In this document: positions 1-7,472 of the stretch, piece by piece
Layout: every line of letters begins with the position of its first letter
How positions within the stretch are numbered: the first letter of the stretch is position 1
Assembly: GCF_900167415.1 (NCBI RefSeq)
Contig: NZ_FUWU01000001.1
Location: 62,001-126,000, forward strand
From: Fibrobacter intestinalis
GTDB lineage: Bacteria > Fibrobacterota > Fibrobacteria > Fibrobacterales > Fibrobacteraceae
Length of the DNA: 64,000 nucleotides
Direction of reading: 5' to 3'
Notes under the pieces: generated by a model
What the model was told of the DNA's origin: nothing
Databases searched by the model: none
The model's input: the letters and a program-made list of their open reading frames with translations, nothing else
Translations under genes and position numbers: made by a program

Positions 1-112
1 TAAAATAGAGAAGTGCTTCTGTCGCTTCGGCAAAAGCTTCTTCTACAAGGGCCCCCATCTCTATAATGCCGTCGTTCAAAGCTTCGAGTTGAGATGTAAA
101 ACGATTTCTCAT
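1..112 (-). CDS. phoU: PhoU-like phosphate regulator, N-terminal fragment cut by window edge
   Basis: Only the first 37 codons lie inside the window. The product begins [16 protein letters not shown] and continues with an acidic, alanine-rich helix, which fits the start of PhoU, a helical protein that restrains Pst transport and PhoR/PhoB signalling when phosphate is plentiful. Its ATG shares one base with the pstB stop (TAATG), so translation is probably coupled. It is the last visible gene of the porin-pstC-pstA-pstB-phoU operon. The identification relies on both the N-terminus and the position. Confidence 0.8.
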   Translation of the reverse strand, partial: MRNRFTSQLEALNDGIIEMGALVEEAFAEATEALLYF

Positions 113-867
113 TATCCGAACCTCCCGGTAATGTAATCTTCGGTTTTTTTATTCTTGGGCATGGAGAAAAGTTGCTCCGTTTCTCCGATTTCTATGATTT
201 CTCCCAAAAGGAAAAATGCGGTGAAATCCGAAACGCGAGTGGCTTGTTGCATATTGTGAGTTACCATAACAATTGTGTATTTACTTTTCAGTTCTAAAAC
301 CAAATCTTCGATTTTTCCTGTAGATATGGGATCTAGAGCACTGGTTGGTTCGTCCATTAAAAGAACGTCTGGAGAGATAGCAAGCGCTCTTGCGATGCAG
401 AGTCGTTGCTGTTGCCCACCGGAAAGACCTAACGCGCTTTTAGTCAGTCTGTCTTTCAACTCATCCCAAACACCTGCGCCCTGTAAGGATTTTTCTACGA
501 TTTCGTCTAGTTTAATACGATTCCGGATGCCGTGAGTTCTCGGACCGAAAGCAATATTGTCATAGACACTCATGGGAAAAGGATTTGGTTTTTGGAAAAC
601 CATACCGACTTTTTTTCGCAAAAGATTGACGTTGAAATCTTTGTAGATGTTTTTTCCGTCCAATTCGATCGTACCTGTGATTTTACAGTTTTCCACAAGA
701 TCATTCATGCGGTTTAACGATTTGAGAAGAGTGCTTTTCCCGCATCCAGACGGTCCGATAAAAGCGGTGATTTTATTGGCGGGAATATTCAAATTGACGC
801 TTTTAATCGCGTGAAAATTTCCATAGAACAGGTCCATTTCTTGAATTGTGATTTTATTCAATTCCAT
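112..867 (-). CDS. pstB: Phosphate ABC transporter ATP-binding protein PstB
   Basis: This is the ATPase subunit of the high-affinity phosphate importer, acting as a cytoplasmic dimer under PstA and PstC. The 251-residue length is normal for the family. Visible motifs are Walker [10 protein letters not shown] (38-46), Q-loop Q92 in FQKPNPFP, the ABC signature LSGGQQQR (148-155), Walker [13 protein letters not shown] (168-179) and switch His204 in MVTHNM. The PNPFPMS segment after the Q-loop is characteristic of PstB. It starts one base after the pstA stop and overlaps phoU by one base, so the genes are tightly co-transcribed. Confidence 0.97.
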   Translation of the reverse strand: MELNKITIQEMDLFYGNFHAIKSVNLNIPANKITAFIGPSGCGKSTLLKSLNRMNDLVENCKITGTIELDGKNIYKDFNVNLLRKKVGMVFQKPNPFPMSVYDNIAFGPRTHGIRNRIKLDEIVEKSLQGAGVWDELKDRLTKSALGLSGGQQQRLCIARALAISPDVLLMDEPTSALDPISTGKIEDLVLELKSKYTIVMVTHNMQQATRVSDFTAFFLLGEIIEIGETEQLFSMPKNKKTEDYITGRFG

Positions 868-868
868 A

Positions 869-1678
869 TTAAGCCTTCTTGATTTTATTCGCTAATTTGT
901 TTGAAATCCAATTGATAATAAGAACGACTAAGATGAGAATCACCGCTGTCGCATAAGCTTCTCCTGTGTGCAAACCTTCGCGTGAAAGTTCATACATGTG
1001 AACAGCGAGCGATCTGCCTGAGGAAAAAATGCCCTTGGGAAAATCGGCAACGGTTCCTGCCGTGTAAATGAGGGCTGCCGTTTCTCCGATTACCCGACCG
1101 ACTGCCAAAATGATTCCGGACAAAATGCCGGGAATCGCCGCGGGAAGAATGATCGTACTGACCGTACGCAATTTTCCTGCGCCTAAACCGAATGCACCTT
1201 CTCGATAGCTGTCGGGAACAGCGAGGAGGGCTTCTTCAGTGGTTCGCAGAATAAGAGGCAAAATCATGATGGAAACAGTGAAAATGCCGGACAAAAGCGA
1301 ATAGCCCAAGCGGATAGACGTCACAAAAAAGAGCATTCCGAAAAGTCCGTAAACAATGGACGGAATCCCGGAAAGCGTTTCTGCCGTCAAGCGCACAAGT
1401 GAAACGATTTTGTTTCCCCGACGGGCGTATTCAACTAGGTATATCGCCGCAAAAATTCCCAAAGGTCCCGCGACCAGTATCGCACCAAATACAAGGATCA
1501 ATGTATTGAAAATGGAGGGAAGAATGGAGACGTTTTCGGAATTGTATTCCAATGCGAAAAGGGACAGTTTCAAGTATGGAATGCCACTTACCAAAACATA
1601 GATGACAAGAAATGCCATGGACACGACGGTAATTGTCATCGATATTTTTACGGCATATCGTAAAATTTTGCTGGTCAT
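869..1678 (-). CDS. pstA: Phosphate ABC transporter permease PstA
   Basis: This 269-residue inner-membrane protein has about six hydrophobic helices. The EAA-loop region ([21 protein letters not shown]) before the penultimate helices and the conserved [11 protein letters not shown] stretch are typical of PstA/PstC permeases. It forms the phosphate channel together with PstC and is energised by PstB. The start ATG overlaps the pstC stop in an ATGA arrangement. PstA is distinguished from PstC by gene order (C-A-B) and by the shorter N-terminus. Confidence 0.95.
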   Translation of the reverse strand: MTSKILRYAVKISMTITVVSMAFLVIYVLVSGIPYLKLSLFALEYNSENVSILPSIFNTLILVFGAILVAGPLGIFAAIYLVEYARRGNKIVSLVRLTAETLSGIPSIVYGLFGMLFFVTSIRLGYSLLSGIFTVSIMILPLILRTTEEALLAVPDSYREGAFGLGAGKLRTVSTIILPAAIPGILSGIILAVGRVIGETAALIYTAGTVADFPKGIFSSGRSLAVHMYELSREGLHTGEAYATAVILILVVLIINWISNKLANKIKKA

Positions 1679-2547
1679 ACGTGCCCTCGTCTTTTGAGAA
1701 CGGAAAAAATTAGATTGATGATGAGAATGAAGGCAAATAGGACGACTCCCGTTGCAATGAGCGCTTCTCGATGCAAATCGGTCGCGTATCCCATTTCGAG
1801 GACGATGTTCGCCGTAAGAGTTCGCACTCCGTTCAAAATTCCGTTCGGCATTCTCGCCTGATTTCCTGCAACGAGAATTACGGCCATGGTTTCCCCGATG
1901 GCTCGTCCAAAACCAAGTACGATAGCGGCGGTAATCCCGGATTTTGCGGCGGGAAGGACAGCGAAGAATACGCTTCTTTCGTGCGTTGCCCCTAGAGCAA
2001 GAGCTCCTTCATAATAACTATTTGGAACAGCTCGAATTGTCGCTTCCGATACGGAAATGATTGTGGGAAGAATCATCATCCCCAACAAAAAGGACGCTGC
2101 AAGAATACTCGCTCCGCTACCGCCAAAATACGTCCGGACAAATGGAACAATGACGACCAACCCGAAAAAACCGTAAACGACAGAGGGAATTCCCGCCAAC
2201 AAATCCACCGCCGGTTTCAATCTTTTGTGTAATTGGACAGGGCAGAATCTAGCCAGATACACTGCAGAAAGAATCCCGACGGAAATACCGATGACTAAAG
2301 CACCTAAAGTTACATACAAACTTCCTAAAATCATCGGAAAAATGCCGTATAGAGCGGGTTCATCTGTCGGAGCCCAGATTTTCCCAAAAAGAAACTGGAA
2401 AAATCCGATTTTCTGCATAGCGGGAATACCGTTTGCAAAAAGAAAAACGCAAATAAGAAGAACAAAGAAAATGCTGGCAAATGCCGAAAGCAAGAATACT
2501 CCCGACATCGTTTTTTCTTTGAACTGATTTAGATTCAATCGAAACAT
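1675..2547 (-). CDS. pstC: Phosphate ABC transporter permease PstC
   Basis: This is the second permease subunit of the Pst importer. A hydrophobic N-terminal helix is followed by five to six further helices. The family-typical LLAGIPSVVYGFFGL segment and the EAA-like loop AVPNSYYEGALALGATHERS are both present. I chose the ATG at 2547, five bases after the upstream porin stop, because the product then begins MFRLNLNQFKEKT like other PstC proteins. An in-frame ATG at 2592 would overlap the porin gene by about 40 bp. Neither start has a strong Shine-Dalgarno sequence. Confidence 0.93.
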   Translation of the reverse strand: MFRLNLNQFKEKTMSGVFLLSAFASIFFVLLICVFLFANGIPAMQKIGFFQFLFGKIWAPTDEPALYGIFPMILGSLYVTLGALVIGISVGILSAVYLARFCPVQLHKRLKPAVDLLAGIPSVVYGFFGLVVIVPFVRTYFGGSGASILAASFLLGMMILPTIISVSEATIRAVPNSYYEGALALGATHERSVFFAVLPAAKSGITAAIVLGFGRAIGETMAVILVAGNQARMPNGILNGVRTLTANIVLEMGYATDLHREALIATGVVLFAFILIINLIFSVLKRRGHV

Positions 2548-2551
2548 AAAG

Positions 2552-3562
2552 CTATTTGATAGTTGTTGTAATTCGCGCAGAGAAAGCAACATCGCTCAAT
2601 TCATTTTCGCTATAAACGGAGACTTGTGCCTTCGTTCTCGAACCGAGCTTTTTCACAATTCCCGCCGCCCACGCCCAATCATCCGCATCGGCGTTCAGTT
2701 CATCACGGCTATTGACATATTCCACTTCAACAAAAGCCTTGTCTAAAATTCCTGCGGTGGGAATTTCTATTCCGGCGTAAACGGGGAAGTATTTTGTATC
2801 CTGCGCGTAATCCGGAGAAACCGCCAAGCCCGCGTCAATCGATTCCTTGTTTACGTCCTCATCCTCTCCGGTGATAATCAGGGCAGCTTCTCCATAAAGG
2901 GACAGGTTCTTTGCCATCTTCACATTGGCCCGGAGATTGGCGCGATGCGTAACAATCGCCGAATACTGAATGGGGTCTATTACATTGGCGCGATAACCGA
3001 CGCCTAAATTCAAATTCTCATTGATTTTGACATCTTCGGTTACACGTAAATAACCTTGGTTGAAATAGCCGTCTTCGGTGGCGAGCATCACGTTGAGCTG
3101 CGAAATGCCTTTTTTGAAGCCGACTTCCAAAGCGTCATGCGAATAGTCGCGGGAAAGGAATCCCCGCTTGGAAATACTTTTGTCCAAATAAGCACCGAAA
3201 TTGCCACCGTTTTCGGTATCCGTTTTCCAATGTCCGAGTTTTAAATTCAATCCCCAATCGTTCCACTTGTAATTTCCGTAGTAGGTGTCCGCTTGGTATC
3301 TGTCGGAACCGTTGTTGAAATTGGGCGCATACATGCGAATGGTAACTTTGGCGTCGAAGTCTTCGGATTTATAATTACCGCCAATGTTTGCCCGAAACCA
3401 GAATCCGTCTAAATTGTTTTCCTTGTCGTTATCGTAAACGGCTTTCGTCGCTTGGGTTTGAATGTTTCCGGTCAGGTCAAATCCTTCGTCTGCGGCATAA
3501 GTCATGCTGCAAGCAACAAGAAGAGCGAAACCGAAAGAACCGTGATTTTTAAGAAATGTCAT
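2552..3562 (-). CDS. Outer-membrane porin-like beta-barrel, first gene of the pst operon
   Basis: The 336-residue product starts with a signal peptide (hydrophobic run FGFALLVACSMTYA, likely cleavage near residue 23). The rest is an alternating polar/aromatic pattern (for example WGLNLKLGHWKTDTE, LNLGVGYRAN, KAQVSVYSE) expected of transmembrane beta-strands in a porin. It is the promoter-proximal gene, directly followed by pstC, so the inference is that it admits phosphate across the outer membrane, as OprP/OprO do in Pseudomonas. No sequence similarity to OprP is claimed. The signal peptide and barrel pattern are clear; the substrate is inferred from context. Confidence 0.8.
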   Translation of the reverse strand: MTFLKNHGSFGFALLVACSMTYAADEGFDLTGNIQTQATKAVYDNDKENNLDGFWFRANIGGNYKSEDFDAKVTIRMYAPNFNNGSDRYQADTYYGNYKWNDWGLNLKLGHWKTDTENGGNFGAYLDKSISKRGFLSRDYSHDALEVGFKKGISQLNVMLATEDGYFNQGYLRVTEDVKINENLNLGVGYRANVIDPIQYSAIVTHRANLRANVKMAKNLSLYGEAALIITGEDEDVNKESIDAGLAVSPDYAQDTKYFPVYAGIEIPTAGILDKAFVEVEYVNSRDELNADADDWAWAAGIVKKLGSRTKAQVSVYSENELSDVAFSARITTTIK

Positions 3563-3672
3563 TTTTTTCTCCTTTGGGCCAAGCCCGATTGAATGACGCT
3601 TTGAATGTAGATGTCGAATGTAAAGACTATTGGGCCCAAATTGTAAAATTGGAGAAAAGTCTATTTTGAAAA

Positions 3673-3718
3673 CTTTTATTTTACCCGCTTTTTACACAAA
3701 CCTTTTATTGCTTTTTAC
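3673..3718. promoter_or_regulatory. Candidate Pho-box-like direct repeats between porin-pst operon and pstS
   Basis: The 211-bp divergent intergenic region contains TTTTAC at 3679, 3690 and 3713, with the octamer CTTTTTAC at 3688 and 3711 and TTTTAT at 3674 and 3703. The 11-bp and 23-bp spacings resemble the 11-bp helical phasing of PhoB/PhoP half-sites, although the E. coli core TGTCA is absent. The position suits control of both transcripts. This is an inference from spacing and context only. Confidence 0.3.
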
Positions 3719-3773
3719 GAAGCCCAGCTAACTTATGAATGTCTTAAAAACAATCAACCAAAAGGAGTTCAAT

Positions 3774-4649
3774 ATGAACAAACTAACATTCGTTTCAGCA
3801 ATAGCGGGAATTGTCGTTTTGGCGATTATAGCAGCCTGCCGCGACGATTCTAATTCTAAAAAGCTTTCGTTTGACACGAACAGGGAAATCACGGTCATCA
3901 CGCGAGAAGCCGGCTCGGGAACACGCGATGCGTTTACGGAGCTGGTCGGCATCCTTGTAAAACAAAATGGAAAAAAGAAAGACAATACGACGGTAGAGGC
4001 TCTTACGATTGATGGAACACAAGGAGTGATTTCTACAGTTGCGGGAAATGAATACGCGATAGGATATATTTCCCTGGGTTCAATGAACAACTCCGTCAAA
4101 GCGTTGAAAATCGACGGTGTTTCTCCGGACAAATTAAACGTTAAACGGGGGACTTATCCGATCGCTAGACCGTTTAATGTAGCAACCAAATCGCAAATCA
4201 GCGAAATAGCCCAGGATTTCCTAGACTTTATTATGAGCGCAGATGGCCAGAGTATTGTGGATGCGAACGGCTATGTAAGCGTGGTGGAAGGAAAAGTTTA
4301 TGAAAGCAAGAATCTGAAAGGAAAAATTGTGATAGCCGGTTCTTCTAGCGTTTCTCCGGTAATGGAAAAACTGAAAGAAGGTTATCTCCAAAAAAATCCG
4401 GGGGTAGAAATTGAAATCCAAACGAATGATTCCTCGTCGGGAATGCTGGCCGCCAAAGAAGGAACTTGCGATATCGGCATGGCGAGCCGCGATCTCAAAT
4501 CCAGTGAAAAGGATGTCTTGAACTGTTTGACAATCGCCAGGGACGGCATTGCCGTGATCGTCAATTCTAAAAATCCTCAGGACAATTTGAACAAAGAAAC
4601 CCTGCGTCAAATCTATACAGGACTTATTCGCAACTGGAATGTGAAATAA
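3774..4649 (+). CDS. pstS: Phosphate-binding lipoprotein PstS with swapped lobe order
   Basis: This 291-residue lipoprotein delivers phosphate to PstCA. The signal peptide ends at a lipobox (IIAAC, Cys22). The ATG at 3774 is preceded by AAGGAG with good spacing; an upstream ATG at 3735 lacks this. The order of sequence blocks is unusual. The block that normally forms the second half (REAGSGTRDAF at 44-54, GYISLGS, ARPFNVATK, GQSIVDANGYVSV) comes first. The canonical first half (IAGSSSVSPVMEKL at 187-200, DIGMASRDLKSSE, DGIAVIVN, RQIYTGLIRNW) comes last. All binding loops are present, so this looks like a functional circular permutation. From memory, Clostridia have PstS proteins with the same order. 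Confidence 0.9.
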   Translation: MNKLTFVSAIAGIVVLAIIAACRDDSNSKKLSFDTNREITVITREAGSGTRDAFTELVGILVKQNGKKKDNTTVEALTIDGTQGVISTVAGNEYAIGYISLGSMNNSVKALKIDGVSPDKLNVKRGTYPIARPFNVATKSQISEIAQDFLDFIMSADGQSIVDANGYVSVVEGKVYESKNLKGKIVIAGSSSVSPVMEKLKEGYLQKNPGVEIEIQTNDSSSGMLAAKEGTCDIGMASRDLKSSEKDVLNCLTIARDGIAVIVNSKNPQDNLNKETLRQIYTGLIRNWNVK

Positions 4650-4680
4650 TCGAACAAGAATGAAATGTTCGGACAGCTTT

Positions 4681-4700
4681 GCCTTGAGCAAGGCTTTTTT
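4681..4700 (+). terminator. Rho-independent terminator after pstS
   Basis: A short GC-containing hairpin (GCCTT, loop GAGC, AAGGC) at 4681-4694 is followed directly by six T residues. It lies 31 bp beyond the pstS stop and should end that monocistronic transcript. Confidence 0.75.
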
Positions 4701-4821
4701 ATTTGGAACCGCATTTTAAATGAAAAGGGAATATGCTTTTTGAAGGGCAAGAAAGCCTAGTTGGCTTGCGTATCATTCCCATTTTCTGGTCAAGATCAAA
4801 AAAAAAGACTATTTTAATTTT

Positions 4822-5638
4822 ATGGAAATCAAAATGGAAACAGCTAGCCTCTATAATGGCGAAATGGAATACGCGCGTTTTGGCGTTGGAAAAAAATTTT
4901 TCATCATCATTCCAGGACTTTCTATAAAGAACATTTTGAAGTCGGCAGCGATAGTTGCCGAATCTTATAAAATTTTTGCGGAAGAATATACCATATATCT
5001 TTTTGATCGCCGAAAAATGATTTCACCCGGTTATTCCTTAAAGGAAATGGCCGATGATATTGCAGAAGCCATGAAAAATTTAGGCATTTCAAATGCGGAC
5101 ATCTTTGGCTTTTCTCAAGGCGGCATGATTGCGCAGGATTTGGCTATTCGCTATCCGAATTTAGTTCACAAAATGGTTTTGGGTTCAACGTCTTCTCGCC
5201 CAGAGCCGCTACAGTTAAAAGTCATTGGCGAATGGATGCGTTTAGCGAAAGCCGGTGATTCTTCGGGGCTGGTGAACCGATTTATTGACGATGCTTTTTC
5301 TAAAAAATTTGTAGAGCGATATCGCCGAGCTTTGCTCGCTCTTTATAGGAAAATTTCGACCGAAGAACTTGCCCGATTTTTCATTTGCGCCAAAGCTTGC
5401 AACGAGGTGAATACTTACGACGAATTGGAAAAAATTCAATGTCCCGTATTGGTCATAGGCGCAGGCCAGGATGGCGTTTTGAGTTTGGAAGCCTCTCTTA
5501 AAATTGCAAACAAATTAAAATCATTGAAAAAAATCGTGCGAGTTTTATGTTTATGAAGACGGTGGTCACGCTGCTCCCGATGAAATTCCGGATTATAAAG
5601 AAAGAATGCTGCGCTTTTTTCAACAGGAATCGATTTAA
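4822..5638 (+). pseudogene. Alpha/beta hydrolase, frameshifted at an A7 run
   Basis: The first 244 codons (stop at 5554-5556) encode an alpha/beta-hydrolase core. It has an HG-loop equivalent (IIPGLS), the nucleophile elbow GFSQGG (Ser98) and a candidate acid region CPVLVIGAGQDGV. The expected C-terminus continues in the +1 frame after an A7 tract at 5527-5533, reading CEFYVYEDGGHAAPDE and ending at the TAA at 5636-5638. That tail carries the GGHA histidine that would complete the triad. Removing one A restores a single reading frame of about 271 codons. It is either a recent lesion, slippage-based variation or a sequencing error. The start at 4822 could also be the ATG at 4834. Confidence 0.8.
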
Positions 5639-5702
5639 GTTTATAGCTTTCGACCGTCCATTTATGACCTAAAGAAAACAAAACCCCGAAATTCGTTTAA
5701 AA

Positions 5703-5736
5703 GCAAAAAAATCCAGAATCTTTTGAGACTGGATTT
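5703..5736 (-). terminator. Terminator downstream of tRNA-Val
   Basis: On the minus strand an 8-bp perfect stem (AAATCCAG pairing with CTGGATTT, loop 5717-5728) is followed by a T-rich tract. It sits just past the 3' end of tRNA-Val and matches an intrinsic terminator. Confidence 0.75.
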
Positions 5737-5742
5737 CAACAG

Positions 5743-5816
<74 letters not shown>

Positions 5817-5882
5817 GTTTGATGCCCCCAAATTAGAAAGGTTATGAGAAAATGTCAAGGGGAAATATCATAAAATTGCGAC

Positions 5883-6368
5883 TTAGCGGTCGTCGGGATC
5901 AACCCAATACTGCATCCGGCCAGAAACGACGGTCCGAGTAGAATCGCAATCGTCTCCGTAACAATGATTAAAAATAAGCCGAATGTCGGCGCTCCATAAA
6001 ATGCTGTCCTTTCTGTCGAACTTGACATAGCTGGAATCCGCATCGATGATATGGGCGGGAACGCTATTGCCAAGGACGAGATAGGTGTAATTCGGATTGG
6101 TTTGCGGCGTATTGAGGCCCAGAACAGGCTTGTAAACCATTAACTGAAGCCGGTCGCCCTGGTCGTTTTTGCCCAGAAAAAGGACAAAATGTTTGTTCAC
6201 GCGCAAATCCACATCCCCATCATCGGGAGAAATGTCAAGTTTTAATTTTTCACTGCCGTTCAGCTGCAAATTCATGTATCCGCCGCCATCGACCGTCCAA
6301 CCGCTGTTGATATCGCTGCAAGCGGAAAGCCAAAAGCACACAACAAATACCGGAAAATGAAAGCGCAT
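5883..6368 (-). CDS. Small lipoprotein of unknown function
   Basis: The product has 161 residues from the ATG at 6368, chosen because it opens directly into a lipoprotein signal (MRFHFPVFVVCFWLSAC, Cys17). The mature part is polar with alternating strands and one Cys pair near the C-terminus (NHCYGDDCDS), which might form a disulphide. I recognise no family. It is transcribed away from the phosphopantetheinyl transferase gene, with about 100 bp between their starts that must hold both promoters. Upstream in-frame codons to 6566 overlap the neighbouring gene and look non-coding. Confidence 0.7.
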   Translation of the reverse strand: MRFHFPVFVVCFWLSACSDINSGWTVDGGGYMNLQLNGSEKLKLDISPDDGDVDLRVNKHFVLFLGKNDQGDRLQLMVYKPVLGLNTPQTNPNYTYLVLGNSVPAHIIDADSSYVKFDRKDSILWSADIRLIFNHCYGDDCDSTRTVVSGRMQYWVDPDDR

Positions 6369-6470
6369 GGAAATAAAATAGCAAATACGCATTTCTACTA
6401 TCAAAATCCCAAAAGGCTTTTTCAAAAATACGCCCAATAAAAAATGTGTATTTAAATAGCGTCTCTTTGA

Positions 6471-7040
6471 ATGAATGAAATTTATATTAAAGTCATGATA
6501 ACGCAATACGAAGTGAATACTCCTTTTGGACTGGTGAATTGGTGCGTTTTGCCTGTAAAAAATCATCTGGATGAAATTTTGTCGGTTTTATCATCGGTTT
6601 CGGGAATGCAGCTGACCCGCGTAGATATCAAACGAACTCCGGACGGACGCCCTGAATTTCCCGACTGCGGATTTGACGCGAACTGGACGCACAGCAAGGA
6701 CACCTGTGTTCTCGCCTATTCTTTTACAGCCAAAGTCGGCGTGGATATTGAAAAATTGCGCCCCCGCGCATTGCGCATTGCCGAGCGTTTTTTCGCTAAA
6801 GAGGAAACTACGCTGCTTTTAAAAAGCGGACTTTCTCCAGAAAAAGCGTTGCGCCAGTTCTATCGGATCTGGTGCCGTAAAGAAGCCCTGTTCAAATGTA
6901 TCGGTGGCTCCTTTTTGAGCGGAGTGCTTTCTCGCAACGTGTTGGAAGAAGAAGTGGACGGAGCACGCCTGATAGACCTTCAACTTCCCCAGCAGCCCAA
7001 ATCCTTTGCCGCCGCACTCGCCGTCGCACCGAGGATTTAA
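6471..7040 (+). CDS. 4'-phosphopantetheinyl transferase (Sfp/AcpT type)
   Basis: This enzyme transfers the phosphopantetheine arm of CoA to a serine of an acyl, peptidyl or aryl carrier protein. The protein (up to 189 residues) shows the family landmarks in order: GRPEFP (59-64), the substrate loop NWTHSKD (71-77), VGVDIEKLRP with Mg ligands Asp92 and Glu94, and WCRKEALFKCIGG with Trp134, Lys137 and Glu138. The start may be the ATG at 6471 or the one at 6495, since neither has a clear ribosome-binding site. No carrier protein or synthase lies nearby, so it probably serves targets encoded elsewhere. Confidence 0.92.
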   Translation: MNEIYIKVMITQYEVNTPFGLVNWCVLPVKNHLDEILSVLSSVSGMQLTRVDIKRTPDGRPEFPDCGFDANWTHSKDTCVLAYSFTAKVGVDIEKLRPRALRIAERFFAKEETTLLLKSGLSPEKALRQFYRIWCRKEALFKCIGGSFLSGVLSRNVLEEEVDGARLIDLQLPQQPKSFAAALAVAPRI

Positions 7041-7046
7041 CTCCCT

Positions 7047-7472
7047 TTAGCTGATTTTTGGGTCAGGTTCATGCGGAAGCAAATCCCGAACATAAAGCGG
7101 AAGGGTTACATCCACAACGATTTCATCTATCCGAAGATGAAGAAGATATTTTCCACTTTTTTCAATGCGAAAGCGATTCAGATTTAAAATGAGATTCACT
7201 GCAGCCGAGTCCATGGCTGTTGAAAAAGGCAAAAAAGTGACGGAAGTCTCTATCGGTGGAAAAATTTCCTTGTTGTCAAACGGATTTTCCAGCGTGACAC
7301 GAAGCTGGTGTTTCCCAATTTCGGATCGCGCATATCGAATGCGAAAAACGATTGAACAACGTGGAATGACAACCGGCAAATTCGCTTCGATATAATCGAA
7401 AACGCCCAGCATATTCAGCTTTCCGCCTTGATCTGTTGCAGCATCGCAAATGGCAGCAATTTCCGTCTTCAT
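7047..7472 (-). CDS. DUF6941-like protein
   Basis: This 141-residue soluble protein has the pattern AAICDAATDQGGKLNMLGVF near its start, then VIPRCSIVFRIRY and a Pro-rich tail. It resembles the DUF6941 family (AxxCDxA followed by GGKLnilGiFd), whose function is unknown. No signal peptide is evident. Its ATG overlaps the stop of the very large upstream lipoprotein gene by one base (TAATG), so it is probably translated by coupling at the end of that long mRNA, an odd partnership between a giant exported protein and a small cytosolic one. Confidence 0.75.
   Translation of the reverse strand: MKTEIAAICDAATDQGGKLNMLGVFDYIEANLPVVIPRCSIVFRIRYARSEIGKHQLRVTLENPFDNKEIFPPIETSVTFLPFSTAMDSAAVNLILNLNRFRIEKSGKYLLHLRIDEIVVDVTLPLYVRDLLPHEPDPKIS

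Noticed and set aside
4733-4927. Small frame before the alpha/beta hydrolase
   Set aside because: It overlaps the hydrolase start in another frame and has no ribosome-binding site or recognisable features.
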